From the NCBI GenBank assembly GCA_030549495.1, contig JAUIRK010001006.1:479501-543500 (forward strand): a DNA stretch of 64,000 bases, given 5' to 3'. Every line of letters begins with the position of its first letter. Positions within the stretch are counted from its first letter, which is position 1. Below, piece after piece: positions 34,961 through 47,358 of this stretch. The stretch is from Nectonema munidae. Lineage: Eukaryota; Nematomorpha; Nectonematoida; Nectonematidae. The position numbers and the translations under genes are program-made. The notes beneath the pieces are model-generated. The model did no database searches and had not been told where the DNA came from. It saw nothing but the letters and a program-made list of their open reading frames with translations.

Positions 34961-36120
34961 ACTTCTACTTGCAGTATTTCTCTGGTAATTATTTTCTTAA
35001 TTTATTTAATAAACCAACTTTAGGTGTTTAATTCACTCAAAATATTTCATTCTACAGTAACTTATGTAACTCGATAGGACCTCCATCTTTTTGTCTACAA
35101 ATTCGTTATCGGCTCGTAGTCTCTACGTCATATTATAATATACAGTATGTAATTTTGGTATTCATTCTATGATGATCCTTTCTTGGTAGCTCTTTTTTCA
35201 TTAGAAATTTATATTCTTCAATGTGTGTTCGAAAATTTTTTTATAAGGATAAAATTACTTTTTTCCTCTCTCAAAGCATTCTGATTAAAGAATCTTCTTG
35301 ATGATCTTAGACTTGTTTATCAGTATCGTGTATTCTATTATCAGGCCAGAATATTTGTCAACCAATCTCATTTCAAAGGATTTTTTATGATGAATCATTC
35401 GTGATGTTGATTGTTCAAAGAAAAAGTTGTCAACGTTCTTCATCTAAAAAATTACCTCTTTGACACAAAAGGAAAAAGATGGACAAATTCAATTTAAATT
35501 AAAAATATCTTGACAGTGACAAAATTCTCACATATTAAAATCTGTGCCATTTTTGATAAATCTGACCTATTCTAAATTTTCAGATTTCCTACCCATCTTA
35601 GCTAAATGTTAACTGTAATCCTAGATGATAAGCTATAGATTTAAATATTTTTCATTTGTAAAAGAGGAACTTATTTTTCACAGTCAAAATCTTTTTTGAA
35701 GCATCTAATATTATATAATTAAACCACTTCCTAGTTCATTAGAACATTGTAGATCTTCCATTTAGTCAAGATACATATTTTTTTTAATTATTTGTTTTGA
35801 TCACATGTTCTCTTTTCAATTAGTTTTCAACTTGGTTCCTTCTCTCATACAAATTTTCAAAAGATTTTATAATACGTTTTATTTTTTTTAATAAATATTT
35901 CATACTCAAGATGATTGTAGAAAGTATTATAAGCCAAAATATACAAAAAAAAAGTATATTTTTACTATATACCTAATATGCAGCCTTGAAAATTTTTCAC
36001 AGAACTGATTTTCAGGCTTACATTACTAATTCAATTGCGGCTTTGAGATATTTTTTAACCGTATTATCCAAAATTCAGTACAGAAATAAAATAAGCATAG
36101 TCGATTTGGTATAAAACAGA
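34961..36120. other. Interior of the VNTR element between its two arrays
   Basis: AT-rich and non-repetitive; no coding blocks recognised. Confidence 0.5.
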
Positions 36121-36129
36121 TATTTTATT

Positions 36130-37600
36130 TTTTTGAAAATATTTTTGAAGACAGTATCTAGAAGTAAACCGCAAATTTGATTCAAGCTTCCAGATATTTT
36201 AAAACCATAAATGCCAAACCTGAGTCCAAAAATGAAACCAGCATCTTCCATTTGGCATAAAAACAGATATTTTATTTAAATTTCAAAAATATTTCTGTAG
36301 ACAAAGACGTAAATCGAAAATTTGATTGACACTTTCAGACATTTAAAACCTCTAATTGCAAAAAATGATTTCAGAAATAAAAATTATCATGGTGGAATTA
36401 GTTTAAAAACATATATTTCATGTAAAATTAGAGAGAATATTTTGGGATATAGTTTTCAGACATAAACCGCAAATTTGATTGACACTTGCAGTATAACCTC
36501 TAAATGCGAAAACTGTGTCCAGAAATGAAATCATCATGATCTATTTGCTATAAAAACAAATTTTAGAACTAAACGCAAATTTAATTGATACGTATATGTA
36601 TTTTCAAATTCAAACTGCAAAAATTGAGTCCATAAATGAAACTAGCATGGTTGATTTGGTATAAAAACATATATTTAATTGTAAAATTTGAATGAATGTT
36701 TTTGGAGACAATTTTTAGAAGTAAACCGCAAATTTGATTAACACGTATAGCTATTTTCATATCCTAAATGTAAAAAATGAGTTTAGAAATGAAAACAGCA
36801 TGATTGATTTGGTATAAAAACATATATTTCAAGAGAATATTTTTGGAGACAATTTTCAGAAGTAAACCGCAAATTTGATTAATACTTATAGGTATTTTCA
36901 AATCCTAAATGTAAAAAATGAGTTCAAAAATGAAAACAGCATGATCGATTTGGTATAAAAACAAATATTTCATGTAAAATTGAGAGAATATTTTTGGAAA
37001 TAGCTTTTAGAAGTAAACCGCAAATTTTGACTGATATTTTAAAACCTCTAAATTTGAAAAATGAGTTCAGAAATGAAAACAGCATTGTTGATTTGGTATA
37101 AAAGATATGTTTCATTGTAAAATTTGAATGAATGTGTTTGGAGACAATTTTTAGAAGTAAACCGCAAATTTGATTAAGACTTATAGGTATTTTCACATCC
37201 TAAATGTAAAAAATGTGTCCAGAAATGAAACCAGCATGGCCGATTTAGTATAACACATATATTTCATTGTAAAATTTGAATGAATTTTTTGGAGATAATT
37301 TTTAGAAGTAAACCGCAAATTTGATTAACACTTATAGGTATTTCCAGATCCTAAACGTAAAAAAATAGTCCAGAAATGAAACCAGCATGGCGGATTTAGT
37401 ATAACACATATATTTTATGTAAAATGTGAAGGAATGTTTTTGAAGACAATTTTCAGAAGTAAACCGCAAATTTGATTAATACTTTTAGGTATTTTCAAAT
37501 CCTAAATGTAAAAAATGATTACAGAAATGAAAACAGCATGACCGATTTAGTATAAAAACATATATTTTATGTAAAATTTGAAGGTATATTTTATTAGGTA
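36130..37600. repeat. ~145-150-bp tandem repeat, about 10 copies
   Basis: The core AGTAAACCGCAAATTTGATT recurs near 36166, 36315 (diverged), 36465, 36567, 36722, 36863, 37014, 37157, 37307 and 37456. Each is followed by a GGTATTTTCA block, AATGAAAACAGCATG, a TTGGTATAAAAACATATATT block and AATATTTTTGGAGACAATTT. Copy 1 at 11462-13658 has only about two units of this repeat (11880-12150). Confidence 0.9.
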
Positions 37601-37987
37601 TATTTTTGATTAATCAAAATTTTGATTGACATTTTCTAAAAAGTAGCCATGATTATTGAAAAAATTAAATATATAAAGTGTTATGCGTTCCAAACTGTAT
37701 ATAATTATAAATTTTCAGGGTATTATATAATAAAAATCCTAAGTTATAAGGTTAAGTACAGATAATGTCAAAATTTTGCTGAAAAATTTTAATTTTTTAT
37801 TTTGATTGACAGTTTTGGACATGAAGGGGTCATTCAACTACCATGAAAATGGTTTCAAAAGATGCAGCTAGCGATTTTAGGAAAGGTCACAAAATTTGAA
37901 GGGATATGATTCAGCCAATTTTCTACAATTAATTTTTTAGTGAAGGGGGGGGTGCGTTTTACGCCCCCCCAGCACTAATAGGGTTAA

Positions 37988-38998
37988 AGGGCATACCACA
38001 CATGGCCGTAAACAGTCCAAAGACCGCATTACTGTTGCTTTATGTGCTTCAATGACTGAAGAGAAATTTCCTTTACTTGTGATCAGAAAATCCTCGTTCT
38101 TTTAAAAACATTGATAAACATTCCCTTTCTGTTAAATATAAGTCAAACAAAAAGTCGTGGATGGCAGGTGAAATCTTTGATAATTGGGTAAAAAGGTTTG
38201 ATTTTGAAATGAAAAATCTAAAGCGAGAAGTCTTGTTATTGTTAGACAATTCTCCTGCGCACCGTCATGCATGTGACACTTACTAACGTTAAATTAGTTT
38301 TTCTGCCTCCAAACACAATATCAGTTATTCAGCCCGTGGATCAAGGCATCATACAGGCCATGAAGCTAAAATACAGAAACAGACAGTTACACTTTGTTTG
38401 TGACAACATTGCGAAAGATGAGCCCATCACTGGTTCGGAAATTCTCTGAAAAATTTCTCTTTTGGATGCCATCAACTTGGTCCATAAAGCTTGGAATGAA
38501 GTGACCTCTTCAACTATTGATAAGTGTTTTGCTCGAGCTGGATTTACTGTAGAGGTTTTCGCGAATGTAAACACATCAGATATGGAAAGCACGGAGATTG
38601 ACGTTGATGTTTTAAAAGAAACCAATGATATTTCTTCATCAGTTTTATGTCTTTCCAAAGAATTATTTGGATTACAAGTCAACAATCTTCACCACATTGA
38701 TAATGACCTTCCTACCTCATATTATGCTATTGACTGGGATCGCTCCGCTTCAGATATTCTTCATCATAACGAAAAGGACTCAGATGGTGATGATGACGAT
38801 GATAAAGAGCCAGTTGAAGAATCGTTCAAGCCACCTTCTTTAACTCAAATCCAAGAGTGCATAGAAATATGTAAGCAATTTGCTTTGCAAACAGGGAACA
38901 GTCACATGTTAAAACATTGTTTCGACATGCAAGATATTACCATTAAACATAAGAATGAAAATATATACAAAGCAAGCAACCATCACGAACTTTTTTAA
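37988..38998 (+). pseudogene. Tigger/pogo-like (DDE_1) transposase, 3' part
   Basis: Readable in order: HGRKQSKDRITVALCASMTE (strand before the catalytic core), a stop near 38105, [54 protein letters not shown] (second catalytic Asp), a frame break, [20 protein letters not shown] (the diagnostic LPPNTxSxIQPxDQGI block with the third acidic residue), [10 protein letters not shown], then after another stop a 178-codon C-terminal region with an acidic DGDDDDD patch. The N-terminal CENP-B-like DNA-binding region is missing: the piggyBac-type element lies where it should begin. Dead copy. Confidence 0.88.
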
Positions 38999-39114
38999 AA
39001 CAAAGTGAATTTTTTTATACATAATGAATTAAATGTTTTTATGCGTTTTTCCGGTTATATTCTAATAAATGTTTTTATTGATAAATAAATTTTTTCGAAA
39101 TTGTGTTAATTCAA

Positions 39115-40570
39115 TTTTCTATGATAAATTTTTCGATACAGAAGGTGAACGTTGATAAAACCACCACCTGCGTAAAACAGCCCCTTTTGAATGGTCCCAA
39201 GGGTGACTGTCTGAAAACCTTTCTTCAAACTCTTTTTTAGCTGTTGAAAGGCTGCTAGATAATTCTAACAAAACACCATGTTTGCAAAAACATTCACTGT
39301 TATCAAGTTCTGGCTTTTCCAAATAAGGAAAATATTCTATTTCTTCCGTTTCAATGTCTTTTTTTGAAAACTTTGAGGGCGCAAAACATTTTATCTGCTG
39401 TTTTACCTTAATCCTGAAATTTTATGTTAAACTTATTAAAATGCGTTGAAAAATCTGTGGAAAAACATAAGTTAGGTTAACCAAGTATTGTGATTTAATT
39501 GTGGAAAGTTTTCTTGATTATTCTTCAAAAAAAGCTTGATTTCATGAACAACGAATCTTTGCATAACTCGACCTTTGCTCAACCATCTCACATTATTGTA
39601 CATAACAACTGTAGCATTTTGACTCCCAACTTCGCTAAGCAAGTCTTCAAACTGCCTGTGATGCAAAGGCCTGGATCAAAAAAAATTTGAGTGACGTCTT
39701 TAATTATACTCTCCAAAGATTTAAAACAATTTTTTGCGCATAAAACTTCTTCATGAATGATACAATGAAACTGGATAATTTCATGCTGAATTATTTGGGA
39801 AAGCAAATTCACGAATATTTTATTTTTCCCACCATAGATGGATGGAGCACCAAAAGTTGTTATGGAGACAATCTTTTTGAAATCAATTTTTTTTACAACA
39901 AAGCATTCCATTTCTGAATTATATATATCTACTTCTTGTGTCGTTTGAGACAAACTTATGCGTTGAATAAATTCTTCCTTCACTTTGTTTTGTATTGTAA
40001 AGCGTAAAATCACAGCTAGTCTAGCATGATTATTGATATCTGTAGTTTCATCTAAGCACATTGACAAACAAAAGGCTTTTTCTAAGTCGCTATCAACATC
40101 AGCGGCCACACGGTAACTTCTATACGTGTAGTGTTATATATCCATTGTGAAGGAACTGTCACTTAGCCAAGTCTCTTGTAAAGCTATGATTTTTAATGGT
40201 TCACCAACTATCATAAAGTGCCTTATAAAAAATTCTATTCCATTCCACCTATTGCGAATCGATTGGATATTTAAACTAACTATATATTAAACTTATAAGT
40301 TGACAAATTATCGTAGTTTACATATTCAGAAAAAAACTTATCTATTGAGTCAATATTATCAAAAAAATTTTTTTTATAAGTAAGCCATTTAAGGATTGAG
40401 TTGAAAAAAAATTAAAGGAAAAAAAACATAACAAAATTAAAAATAAAGTTAATTATTTTTAATTAATTAATTGTAATACAATAAAAAACAATTATACTAA
40501 TGTGTCAGAAAAAATCGCTTCGCTTGCCACATATGGCTAGCGTACCATAGGTTCGCCACAACGGCACTAG
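39115..40570 (-). pseudogene. hAT transposase relic (GTF2IRD2/ZBED-like lineage)
   Basis: On the minus strand from 40109: AADVDSDLEKAFCLSMCLDE-TTDI (hAT catalytic Asp region), ARLAVILRFTI, EFIQRISLSQTTQEVDIY, then NHRQF-like and VRWLSKGRVMQRFV (39666-39472), then KPELDNSECFC and STAKKEFEERFSDSHPWDHS (39322 down). The block VRWLSxGxVxxRF is typical of the GTF2IRD2-like hAT group. A terminal repeat, CTAGTGCCGTTGTGGCGAAC, reads inward from 40570 on the minus strand. The left end near 39115 was not resolved. Frames change several times; inactive. Confidence 0.8.
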
Positions 40571-40779
40571 ACCAAGTAATGCACAATAATAAGGAAAGTA
40601 GTATAATTCATAGTGAATATGATAAAACGTAAGAAGAAAGTGGTGAGAAAACTCAGGGCTATCGCGATAAATGTGTGTAGAAAAGCGGTAAGATCAAAAG
40701 ATTGAAAATTTTATCGTTTTTCACCACATATCATCCTTCTCCATTTTCCCCATGATATAAATCATCTTACATATATACA

Positions 40780-42745
40780 ATGGAAAAAGAGTGAGCATGT
40801 AGAAGAAATGTGGGGAAAGATAAAGAAGAATTTAATATCAGTGATTGAAAGAGTCTTGGGACGCAACAAGCCTGGAGGAATAAAGCAAGATGAGACATAG
40901 TGGTGGAACGAAAGTGTGAGAAGGGTGTTGAAAGAGGAAAAAATGGCTTTTAAGAAATGGCAAAAAACGAACTTGAAAGAAGATAAGGAATTATATGGAA
41001 CAAAAAAGAAGGAAGTCAAAAGATGTATTACGGCTGCTAGAAATCAAGGGGCATAAAAACTGTATGATTGTTTAAGAACGAAGGAAGTTGAAAATCAGGT
41101 ATACAGTATTGCCAAAGCAAGACAGAAAGAAAGGGAGGAGATTGGAAACGTCAATATTATCAAAGATAAAAAGGAAAAATGATCTTTGACACTAAAGAAG
41201 TTAAGAACAGGTGTGCAGTATATTTTAAAGAACTTTTAAATATGGGAAAAAAAGGAAGAATTGGAAGAAGCTTTGAAGGTTGAAGGACCAGAAAAAAATA
41301 ATAGATGAAGATGAAGTACTGCAGCAAAACAGGAAAATGAAGAATTATAAAGCAACTGGACCTAGTGAGATTAGCATTGCTGTGATTAAAGCAGGAGGAC
41401 ATGAAACGATAACCGCGATGGTAGACCAACTAAAAAGAGTTTGCATTGAAGAAAAAATACATGAAGACTGGAGGAAAAGCGTACTAGTACCCATCTGGAA
41501 GAAGAAAGGTGATGTCTTAGAATGTGGTAGCTATAGTGGTGTGAATTTACTAGAGCACGGACTGGAAATACTAGAAAGAATTTTGGACAAGCGAATTCGT
41601 CCAGTGATACAGATAAACCCAAAACAGTTTGGATTTATGCCTGGAAAGAGTGCAATAGACGCGATTTTTATCACAATACAACTAATAGAAAAGAAAATTG
41701 AAGGAAATGCATCAGTTTTTTTGTGGATCTGTAGATCTAGAGAAAGAATATTATACTATTCATAGGGAAGTTATCTATTGGGGCTTGCGTAAAAAGGGAA
41801 TATCAGAAAAACTTGTGAGATTGGTGCAAGAAATCTACAAAAATCCAAAGACATCTATTAAAACGGAAAAAGGAATTTCAAGAGATTTTGAAGTAAAAAT
41901 AGGTCTGAATCAAGTTTCGGCATTGAGTCCATTATTGTTTACGTTGGTTGTTGATGAACTATCGAATCATATGGGAACTTTTATTTGCAGACGACCTAGC
42001 GATAGTGGGAGACAACAAAGAACAACTTTGAAAGAGAATTATAAAATGACAAGAGAGTTTGGAGAAATATGGGCTGAAGATGAATGCTGAAAAAAAGGAG
42101 ATGATGATATGTAGCAAAAATTAGGATATTCAAGTGCAATTAGAAGATAGACACGGGAATAAGCTGAAACATGATGAAAAATTTCCAATACTTGGGAACC
42201 CAAATTATGGACAATGGAATTTGTGAATGGGACGTCCAAGAAAGAGTTAATGCCAGCTGTTTAAAATGGAAAGAGGTTAAAGCGATCATCAGTGATAAAA
42301 GAATGCCGATGAAGCTCAAAGCGAAGATTTACACCACAATTGTTCGACCGGTCTTTTGACATATGGTTGTCAATGCTGAAGCTTGAAAAAAAAAGATTAA
42401 AGAAAATTAATGGCGACTGTAATGAAAATGCTTAGATGGATGATGGGGGTAACTCTAAGAGACAAAAAAAAGAAATGGCTGTAGCAGAACGTTGTAAACT
42501 GCGGTGATAGGGGCATATTTTAAAGAAGAAGAAAGACGATGTGGTGCGCCAAGCTATGGAAAAGAAAGTGAGTGGAAAAAGAAGCAGAGGGAGACAACGA
42601 AAATGATGGAGAGATGGGCTGAAGGAGCGACTACAGGACCTTGGAGTCAGAGAGGACGCCGCAATGGACAGAGAGAAGTGGAGACAGCGGATCCTAGCCA
42701 CTGACCCCCAACTTAGGGATAAGGTGTAGGCAAAGAAGTTAATAA
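40780..42745 (+). mobile_element. RTE-type LINE fragment: reverse transcriptase to 3' end
   Basis: Blocks in order: MWGKIKKNLISVIERVLG and WWNESVRRVLKEEKMAFKKW (linker), KMKNYKATGPSEISIAVIKA, WRKSVLVPIWKKKGDVLECG, YSGVNLLEHGLEILERILDK, NPKQFGFMPGKSAIDAIFIT, VDLEKEYYTIHREVIYWGLR, GLNQVSALSPLLFTLVVDEL, LICRRPSDS (a shifted FADDLA), then FQYLGTQIMDNGICEWDVQE, MLRWMMGVTLRDKK and the end ILATDPQLRDKV followed by TAG (42729-42731 region). Sequence ends in an AATAAA-like tail near 42745. Stops and at least four frame changes; the first residue of the catalytic pair is also changed. 5'-truncated. Confidence 0.88.
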
Positions 42746-45128
42746 ATTTCTTTCCTTTCTTTTTTTCATCTTTTACTTTTTTTGTAATAGTGCTTTAAAA
42801 TTTTAGTACTATTTTAGCGAATGTTATTTTGCAGCAGGTGCTGGAAATAATGCTGGATGCTAACATTTTAGAACAGTTAGAACCTAGTTACAGAATGTTA
42901 CATTTTCTTATGGGCGCCTCGCGAAATCTGTCCTCCCCTCGCCTCAAAAGTGTTAACTCGATCAATGTCTATAAAAATGCAACAAAGAGATTCGGGGAAT
43001 TGTGTAACATTTCTGCTCTTTTCTATGAGAAAAATGAGAGAATTTGCAAAGGGAGGTGAAGCACAAAGAGAGTAAAATTTTTCTATAAATCTCTACCTTA
43101 CAGTGTTTTAAACTATGTAAAAAACTTTAAATACTATAAAAATATTTAGGAATAATTATTCTAATAGCATTTAAAATGAATTTCTAAAGTGGTCGCTAAG
43201 TAATCAGTTTTAGATATAGAAAATTATACGACTTAAGGTTAAAATGGCGATCCTGATCATTCCTCTCATCAGGCAGCAACAATCTCACCCCTCTCATTAA
43301 ATGCTCCCCAAATGAAGTATAAAAATTTTGGTTTAAAGTTACAGTTGTACTAAGCTTTTTATCATCTTTGAGGGTAGATACAGTTTTGATTGCCATTCAT
43401 AGTGGTCTCTGAAAAAGTTTCGCAAACCTGTTAAAATCCGCCCAAAAAGACGAAATTGAAGTAAATTAAAATCATAGATATAATTCAAAAATTAAGAAAA
43501 ACTTATAAAGTGAGTAATATTTATTAATTATAAAATGAGGTTCGAATAGGCCCAACCAGAATTTATTGCAAAGAATTGAAACATTTAGTTGGAAAGAATT
43601 GAGTTTTCACTGTACATCTTTGGTATTTACAATAACACACTTTCAATACGTTTCTTGAATGAGTCCTTAAAATATGCTGGAAAATTATTAAAATTGAAAG
43701 CCAATTATTTTTATTCGTAATGTCATTAAATAAATCATTTTATAAATAACCAAACAGTAAAATTTAAATCAACTTTGCTAAAAATCACATCGTTTGAAAG
43801 AAGACTTTAAAGGCGCATATCTAATCGTCTAAAGTAAAAAGTAGGTAAAAGATGTAAACATATAACAAGCTTTTTTAAGTTTGTGTTTATTTGACAATAT
43901 CTTTTTGTAGTGAATAGAAAAACCAAGTCAGGTGTAAAGTGGCACTAGAATCACTAATCAGCTATTTATCTATCTATATTGAAATTATAATTCAAAAAAT
44001 GAATTCTTAGATTTAATTTTTACTACATCTGTTGTATAAAAAAATGTTAAACAATATATTTAAAATTGTGTAGGATAAAACTCTTTTATGGATAGATTAA
44101 AAATTGATGTCTCTATGATTCTAGTTTTAGCTTAGTTGATTTTTATTTCTTTTGATAGATTTTTAATTAGTTATTTATAGTAGTTAATTTGTTTCAAAAT
44201 TTATTAGAAAATTCTTTTAACTAGAATTTTATTTTAACTGTAAATAAGCAAACATGCATATTTATTGGGAATCACTCATATTTCAATTCGTAGAAATTAT
44301 ATAAAAGCGAAACAGATATACCCGTATGTAAAAAAACAAGTAAATTTCCGCCTATTAAATTGTATTATACCATAGTTTCATATTCATTTATTTATACATA
44401 AAGAAAGGCAAGTGAAGCTTAACTTAGAGCTAGACTAGTCCTAACTCCTTTGCTTGGCATAAATGTGAGACAAACTGTCTCATAATCTTTCAATGACACA
44501 AAACTAAACTGAAAGTACTATATCTAATTTATACACAAGAATAGAATTATATAGCCTCTCGAATAAGAAAATAACTCTAATTTTTTAACGGGAATGAATG
44601 TTTTTGATTGGTTTACTTTAGATGTTATATACAAGATTTTCAAGAGTTGGTATTTGTGGAGGAGCGCCTTGATTTTTCGCCTACTTCACAAAAAAGGTAG
44701 CCCAATTCTGCTTTAGATAGTATATCTGAAGTACACATTATATTCATAACTCTGGAATTAATATGATGATGATGATGCAGTAAACGAAATTTTAAAGGTT
44801 CAATCAAAGAAAAATTCAATAACTTACGATGAATGAATGTTGATATAGCTATATATTGAAAAATGTTGTTTAATGCTTCCATTATGCAATTAAAATTTAA
44901 TCAAAAAGTATACTTACCATCGATGTGAAATTCTAAAAACATGGAATTAATTTAAGATGAAATATATAACTTGCCTTAACATAAAATTTATGTATGTTAT
45001 TTTTGTCACTAAATGCGTTATATTTTGAATACCGAAATACAGCCAACATATTTTTATATCTAGGGTTGAGAAACCTTTGTCTAAGATTAATTAAAAAAAA
45101 AGCATGCTATGAAAAATAAATGAAAGCC
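42746..45128. other. Region 3' of the repeated-domain gene; no clear gene
   Basis: 42829-43440 has two modest open stretches, one per strand, and motifs such as AGTGGTCGCTAAG and AGTGGTCTCTGAAAAAG that look like Tigger terminal remnants. 43440-44640 is AT-rich and featureless. At 44824-44925 (minus) two GTAAGT-type donors occur close together, one after a 15-nt segment bounded by TTTTTAG. These could belong to an unseen exon, but I cannot assign them to a gene. A GAT repeat lies at 44763-44776. Confidence 0.35.
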
Positions 45129-45553
45129 TCAAAATCTCTTTTGTGATTGTTTTGTAAATTTCCTCTTAAGAATATTTTTCCCTGAGATGAGTATCAAAGT
45201 AGGATTACGATCATGCCAAAGCTGGAAAGTCTTGATTTTGTTTTCAATGATCTCTGAAGGGTGAATGACATGATCTCTTTCTAGGATTGCGGCGTAGATG
45301 AGTCCTGGGTATTCAGGCATAAAGCGAATCGAAATTTCCCACTCTTCTTTTCCATTCGGAGCGGGTTCGGTATTTTGGACGATCTTGAAGCCTTTGTCGT
45401 ATGGATGAATCACGCGGTTGTTGTACAGAAAGTATGGCTCCATGTCCCTTCCTGTTTCGCACTTCGTTGTTGCATTCAACTGTATGTACATTCCCTGATG
45501 CAGTCCGACTCTTTGATGAGCCTCATCTTCATCTTCTATCTCTTCACAGAATC
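45129..45553 (-). CDS. Repeated-domain gene, last exon (domain 6 and C-terminus)
   Basis: Begins after acceptor AATCAAG with two bases of a split codon (phase 1): FCEEIEDEDEAHQRVGLHQG, then NATTKCETG with the second Cys 29 residues after the first, PYFLYNNRVIHPYDKGF, EEWEISIRFMPEYPGLIY and ENKIKTFQLW. Unlike the other exons it has no donor after the KTF motif but continues for about 24 residues into a basic tail (GKNILKRKFTKQSQKRF) and stops at 45129-45131. Same domain as the five upstream exons. The polypyrimidine tract of the acceptor is weak. The product function is unknown; two conserved Cys and alternating hydrophobics suggest a secreted beta-rich module. The basic end could be a processing or binding tail. 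Confidence 0.75.
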
Positions 45554-47004
45554 CTTGATTTGCAAGAATAAGTGGTTAAATATACGCAACTAAAATTCCA
45601 CACTTATGCAAATATATTGACATCGTTTTTTCATTTAAGCAAATTATTTTTATAAATCCCTTAAAAACCCTAATATGAAGAAGACTAAAAATTTAATATC
45701 TTTAATTCTCCTTTTGTCAAATTCATTTTGAGTCATTTGAATTTTGCAAAGTTCTTAGTTAGCAAATCAATTGTTTGCTTCTAATAGGTTAAGATGTTTC
45801 CTAAGTTCTAAAACTATATAATTTTTTTTAGAAACAAAGTTTAAAAATTAGTTAATAATTTTGCTGTGAATGGTTAGATATATTTAGTGGTTTATTTTTA
45901 TAATATTTTTGTTAGGTTAAACTTTTCACATATTGAAATATAAATTTTAAAAAAAGTCTATTAATTTTTCTAAAATCATTAAAAACACAAAATATAATTA
46001 TTTCTAGTGTGATCTCCTTCCATCTTCACATTCACGGAAAATAAACAAGATACTGAAAAAGGAAAAACTATTACATTTTACGTGATACGATATTAAAGGC
46101 TCATTCATATATTTACATTTCTTTTGAAATTGGCAAAAGTATTGGAAATTATGATAATTGTTATTGGCATTTGGCGTTTGGCCAGCTGACACTTCTTTAC
46201 TTTTAATAAATATAAAGAAAGGTATTTTCTGCATTCTAAATATTTCCTACTTTTCTAGGGAGGTAAGTTAGTTTGTCAGCTAGAAGCATTACTACCTTCG
46301 CAAATAGGTAGTAAGATTACTTAATTCTTAAATAGGCCAATATTTACTCACTTTATAAGAATGAAACAACTTTTCATGATTGGGAAAATGTCTCTTTTTA
46401 CAGCGAATAACTGGACAAAAGTTCTACCTACACCCATTTGGTTAATTTGATGTATATACATTATACATGTTACATCGCGTTTTGAAAACTGCCCAGTTCA
46501 CGAAGTCGGTAAATCTCAGGTCCACTTCATGAAATGGGCAATTTCATATATAAATCTTAAAACTTGTTTATAAATTGAATTAGGTGACATGCAGTACTCT
46601 TTTATCCACTCCGTTTAAAAAATCGATGACTTCATCAAATGAGTAATTACATTCATGACAGACAATATTTTTATGAAACTTAATAAAAATGTGGTTTTAA
46701 TTTTTTTCACGCTGTATTTTATTTTTGTATAAATAAAATTAATTAAAGATTTTTTTTACAATAATAAAAAAATGTTTTTTAATGTTTTGTATTTAATACA
46801 AATTTATTTTTTTTATAAAAACACTTTGTTTTGTTTCTTACTTCATGAAAGGGCTAATTTCACAAACGGGGTGTATTTTTTTTAATTATATTTCTATAAG
46901 TAACACTAAGAGCGGCTTGCAACATTTTTTGTTCTGAAGTTTGTTTTTACAAAGATCTTGCCTTATCTGGGAAATGAGGTTGAGTGATGAAGAAAATTAC
47001 TCAC
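45554..47004. other. Intron between domains 5 and 6
   Basis: 1.45 kb, AT-rich. No further domain exon was recognised. An open stretch at 46234-46004 (minus) contains Cys residues but not the domain's Y/G/KTF pattern. Confidence 0.5.
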
Positions 47005-47358
47005 TTTGGTGTTCTTCTTGCCGTTGATGAACCTCGAAGGTCTTTAGGCGGTACACGTCGACGTACTGCCTGTCCACGGCTTCTCCGGCCTCCTTTATCA
47101 CGACGTAGACGTGGGTGTAGGCTGTAGTCGGCGTGAAGGTCAGCGCTGCGTGAACACTCCCCCTCCTCGTCTCTTGGCGCAGAACCTCGTTAAACTCCGC
47201 CTGCGTTTTGTCGATCAATTCTCCGTTTATGACGTAGTGAGTGTCGTACTGCCTTGGAGGATTGTTGCCACATATCGCTTCTGTTTTCAACAGCACCGAA
47301 CTTCCTTTGTTTATTGTAATGGACTCGTATTCTTGCTCCGAAACGAGACGACAGTTGA
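47005..47358 (-). CDS. Repeated-domain gene, domain 5 exon
   Basis: 354 nt (118 codons) with acceptor TTATTTCAG and donor GTGAGT; both ends are phase 1. Reads (V)NCRLVSEQEYESITINKGS, VLLKTEAICGNNPPRQYDTH (second Cys 27 residues after the first), YVINGELIDKTQAEF, RRGSVHAALTFTPTTAYTHV, YVVIKEAGEAVD and RLKTFEVHQRQEEHQ. The exon is notably GC-richer than its surroundings, as a conserved coding exon in an AT-rich genome would be. It shares the pattern C, C, Y-x2-(Y/H), (D/N)G-x-(L/V), LTFxP and KTF with the other copies. Function unknown. Confidence 0.82.

Larger units (their letters stand above)
33359..37987 (-). mobile_element. Non-autonomous piggyBac-type VNTR element, copy 2 (4.6 kb)
   Basis: Right side: GCACTAATAGGG followed by TTAA (37984-37987), with a hairpin GGGGGGGTGCG-TTTT-ACGCCCCCCC just inside (about 37947-37970). 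Left side: TTAGTGCTGGGC... then AGTGCTGGGAGGGGGGCG with its own hairpin, but the outermost TTAACCCTAT is missing, replaced by minisatellite sequence. The ~400 bp at its right end, reverse-complemented, matches the left end of the element at 11462 throughout. Two internal tandem arrays are much expanded relative to copy 1. No transposase. The right flank is Tigger transposase coding sequence, so insertion was into that gene at TTAA. Confidence 0.85.

Noticed and set aside
46004-46234. Extra domain exon of the repeated-domain gene
   Set aside because: It has Cys and Lys residues but none of the ordered Y, DG, FxP or KTF motifs and no phase-1 splice pair.
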